Source: Kistimonas sp964291485
GTDB taxonomy: Bacteria; Pseudomonadota; Gammaproteobacteria; Pseudomonadales; Endozoicomonadaceae
DNA: 64,000 nt
Direction: 5' to 3'
NCBI GenBank assembly: GCA_964291485.2
Contig: OZ220224.1
Location: 4,340,001 to 4,404,000 of the forward strand
Notes under the pieces: model-generated
Told to the model about the DNA's origin: nothing
The model's database searches: none
What the model saw: only the letters and a program-made list of their open reading frames with translations
Position numbers and translations under genes: made by a program
In this document: positions 63,561 through 64,000 of the stretch, in pieces
How the letters are laid out: each line of letters starts with the position of its first letter
Numbering within the stretch: the first letter of the stretch is position 1

Positions 63561-64000
63561 AGCATCCGCACTACGACAGCTGTCGTTCCTGTTACTGGCA
63601 GGCGTCATGCTGTCTGGTTGCCAGAGCACCTATTACAAGGCCATGGAGCAGGTTGGCTTCCATAAACGGGATATCATGGTTGACCGGATTGAGGACACCC
63701 AAAAATCCCAGCAGGAGGCTCAGGAGCAGTTTCAGTCCGCACTGGATCAGTTCCGCAGCGTAGTCGCCTTTGATGGCGGAGATCTGGAATCCGTTTACAA
63801 CCGTTTAAACAACGAGTACGAAAGCAGTTATTCTGCTGCTGAGAAAGTTCGTGAACGGATCAATGGCGTGCGTGACGTTTCCGAAGCCCTGTTCGATGAA
63901 TGGGAAGATGAACTCAGCCTGTATTCCAGTTCAACCCTGCGTGCCGAGAGCAGCCGGAAACTGAAAGACACACGTCGTCGTTATGACCAGATGATGGCCA
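63553..64000 (+). CDS. DUF2959-like lipoprotein, partial (runs off the window)
   Basis: 149 codons visible from the ATG at 63553, which overlaps the end of the Pmp3-family gene; GGGGA precedes it. The lipoprotein signal ends in LSGC (about Cys24). The mature part is highly charged and helical (YKAMEQVGFHKRDIMVDRIEDTQKSQ..., then LESVYNRLNNEYESSYSAAEKVRERI), consistent with a coiled-coil periplasmic protein of the DUF2959 family. The 3' end is outside the window. Confidence 0.82.
   Translation, partial: MIKASALRQLSFLLLAGVMLSGCQSTYYKAMEQVGFHKRDIMVDRIEDTQKSQQEAQEQFQSALDQFRSVVAFDGGDLESVYNRLNNEYESSYSAAEKVRERINGVRDVSEALFDEWEDELSLYSSSTLRAESSRKLKDTRRRYDQMMA

Noticed and set aside
1..64000. tRNA, rRNA, insertion sequences or prophage genes
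   Set aside because: I found no transposase-, integrase- or phage-like protein, no terminal inverted repeats around a gene, and no tRNA-like cloverleaf that I could support by eye.

Overview
The window looks like chromosomal DNA of a marine gammaproteobacterium. The mix of ordinary gammaproteobacterial operons (pst, hmu/hut haem uptake, uup) with eukaryote-like genes (a SET-domain protein, F-box-associated domains in secreted giants) and low-complexity hypotheticals points to an animal-associated lineage such as Endozoicomonas. That assignment is inference; no rRNA or other taxonomic marker lies in the window.

Layout. 1-0.8 kb: small membrane protein with a His-rich tail. 0.87-4.4 kb (minus strand): pstS-pstC-pstA-pstB phosphate uptake operon, with a near-consensus Pho box and -10 upstream and a strong hairpin terminator/attenuator between pstS and pstC. 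4.85-6.95 kb: SET-domain protein. 7.05-8.97 kb (minus): Uup ABC-F ATPase. 9.09-46.95 kb (minus): one uninterrupted 12,619-codon gene for a roughly 1.3 MDa secreted, apparently cysteine-free, acidic protein. It is built from about 80 cadherin-like repeats, three VCBS/cadherin composite units, one LamG-like domain, twelve interspersed putative jelly-roll modules, one F-box-associated (FBA)-like domain, RTX repeats and a C-terminal type I secretion signal. 47.19-49.48 kb (minus): a 760-aa miniature paralogue with the same N-terminal motif, two cadherin-like repeats, a diverged FBA-like domain, RTX repeats and a nearly identical secretion tail. 49.7-49.9 kb: small membrane protein.

50.1-62.1 kb is a nearly complete haem acquisition island: a ChaN-like lipoprotein, HmuV/HmuU/HmuT, ExbD/ExbB/TonB (all minus strand), a divergent TonB-dependent haem receptor (plus), a species-specific hypothetical, then HutW (radical SAM haem-degrading enzyme) and HutX (haem carrier). 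Two good Fur-box candidates sit at the divergent tonB/receptor promoter and in front of hutW. 62.2-64.0 kb: a glycine-rich membrane hypothetical, a Rieske-type ferredoxin, a Pmp3/YqaE small membrane protein and the start of a DUF2959-type lipoprotein.

The most unusual element is the giant/mini gene pair. Both end in the order cadherin-like repeat, FBA-like domain, RTX, secretion signal. In animals the FBA domain of FBXO2/Fbs1 binds high-mannose N-glycans, so these may be secreted host-glycan-binding adhesins. The giant gene also holds kilobase-scale internal duplications that look identical at the DNA level, which implies recent segmental duplication or gene conversion and also warrants assembly checks.
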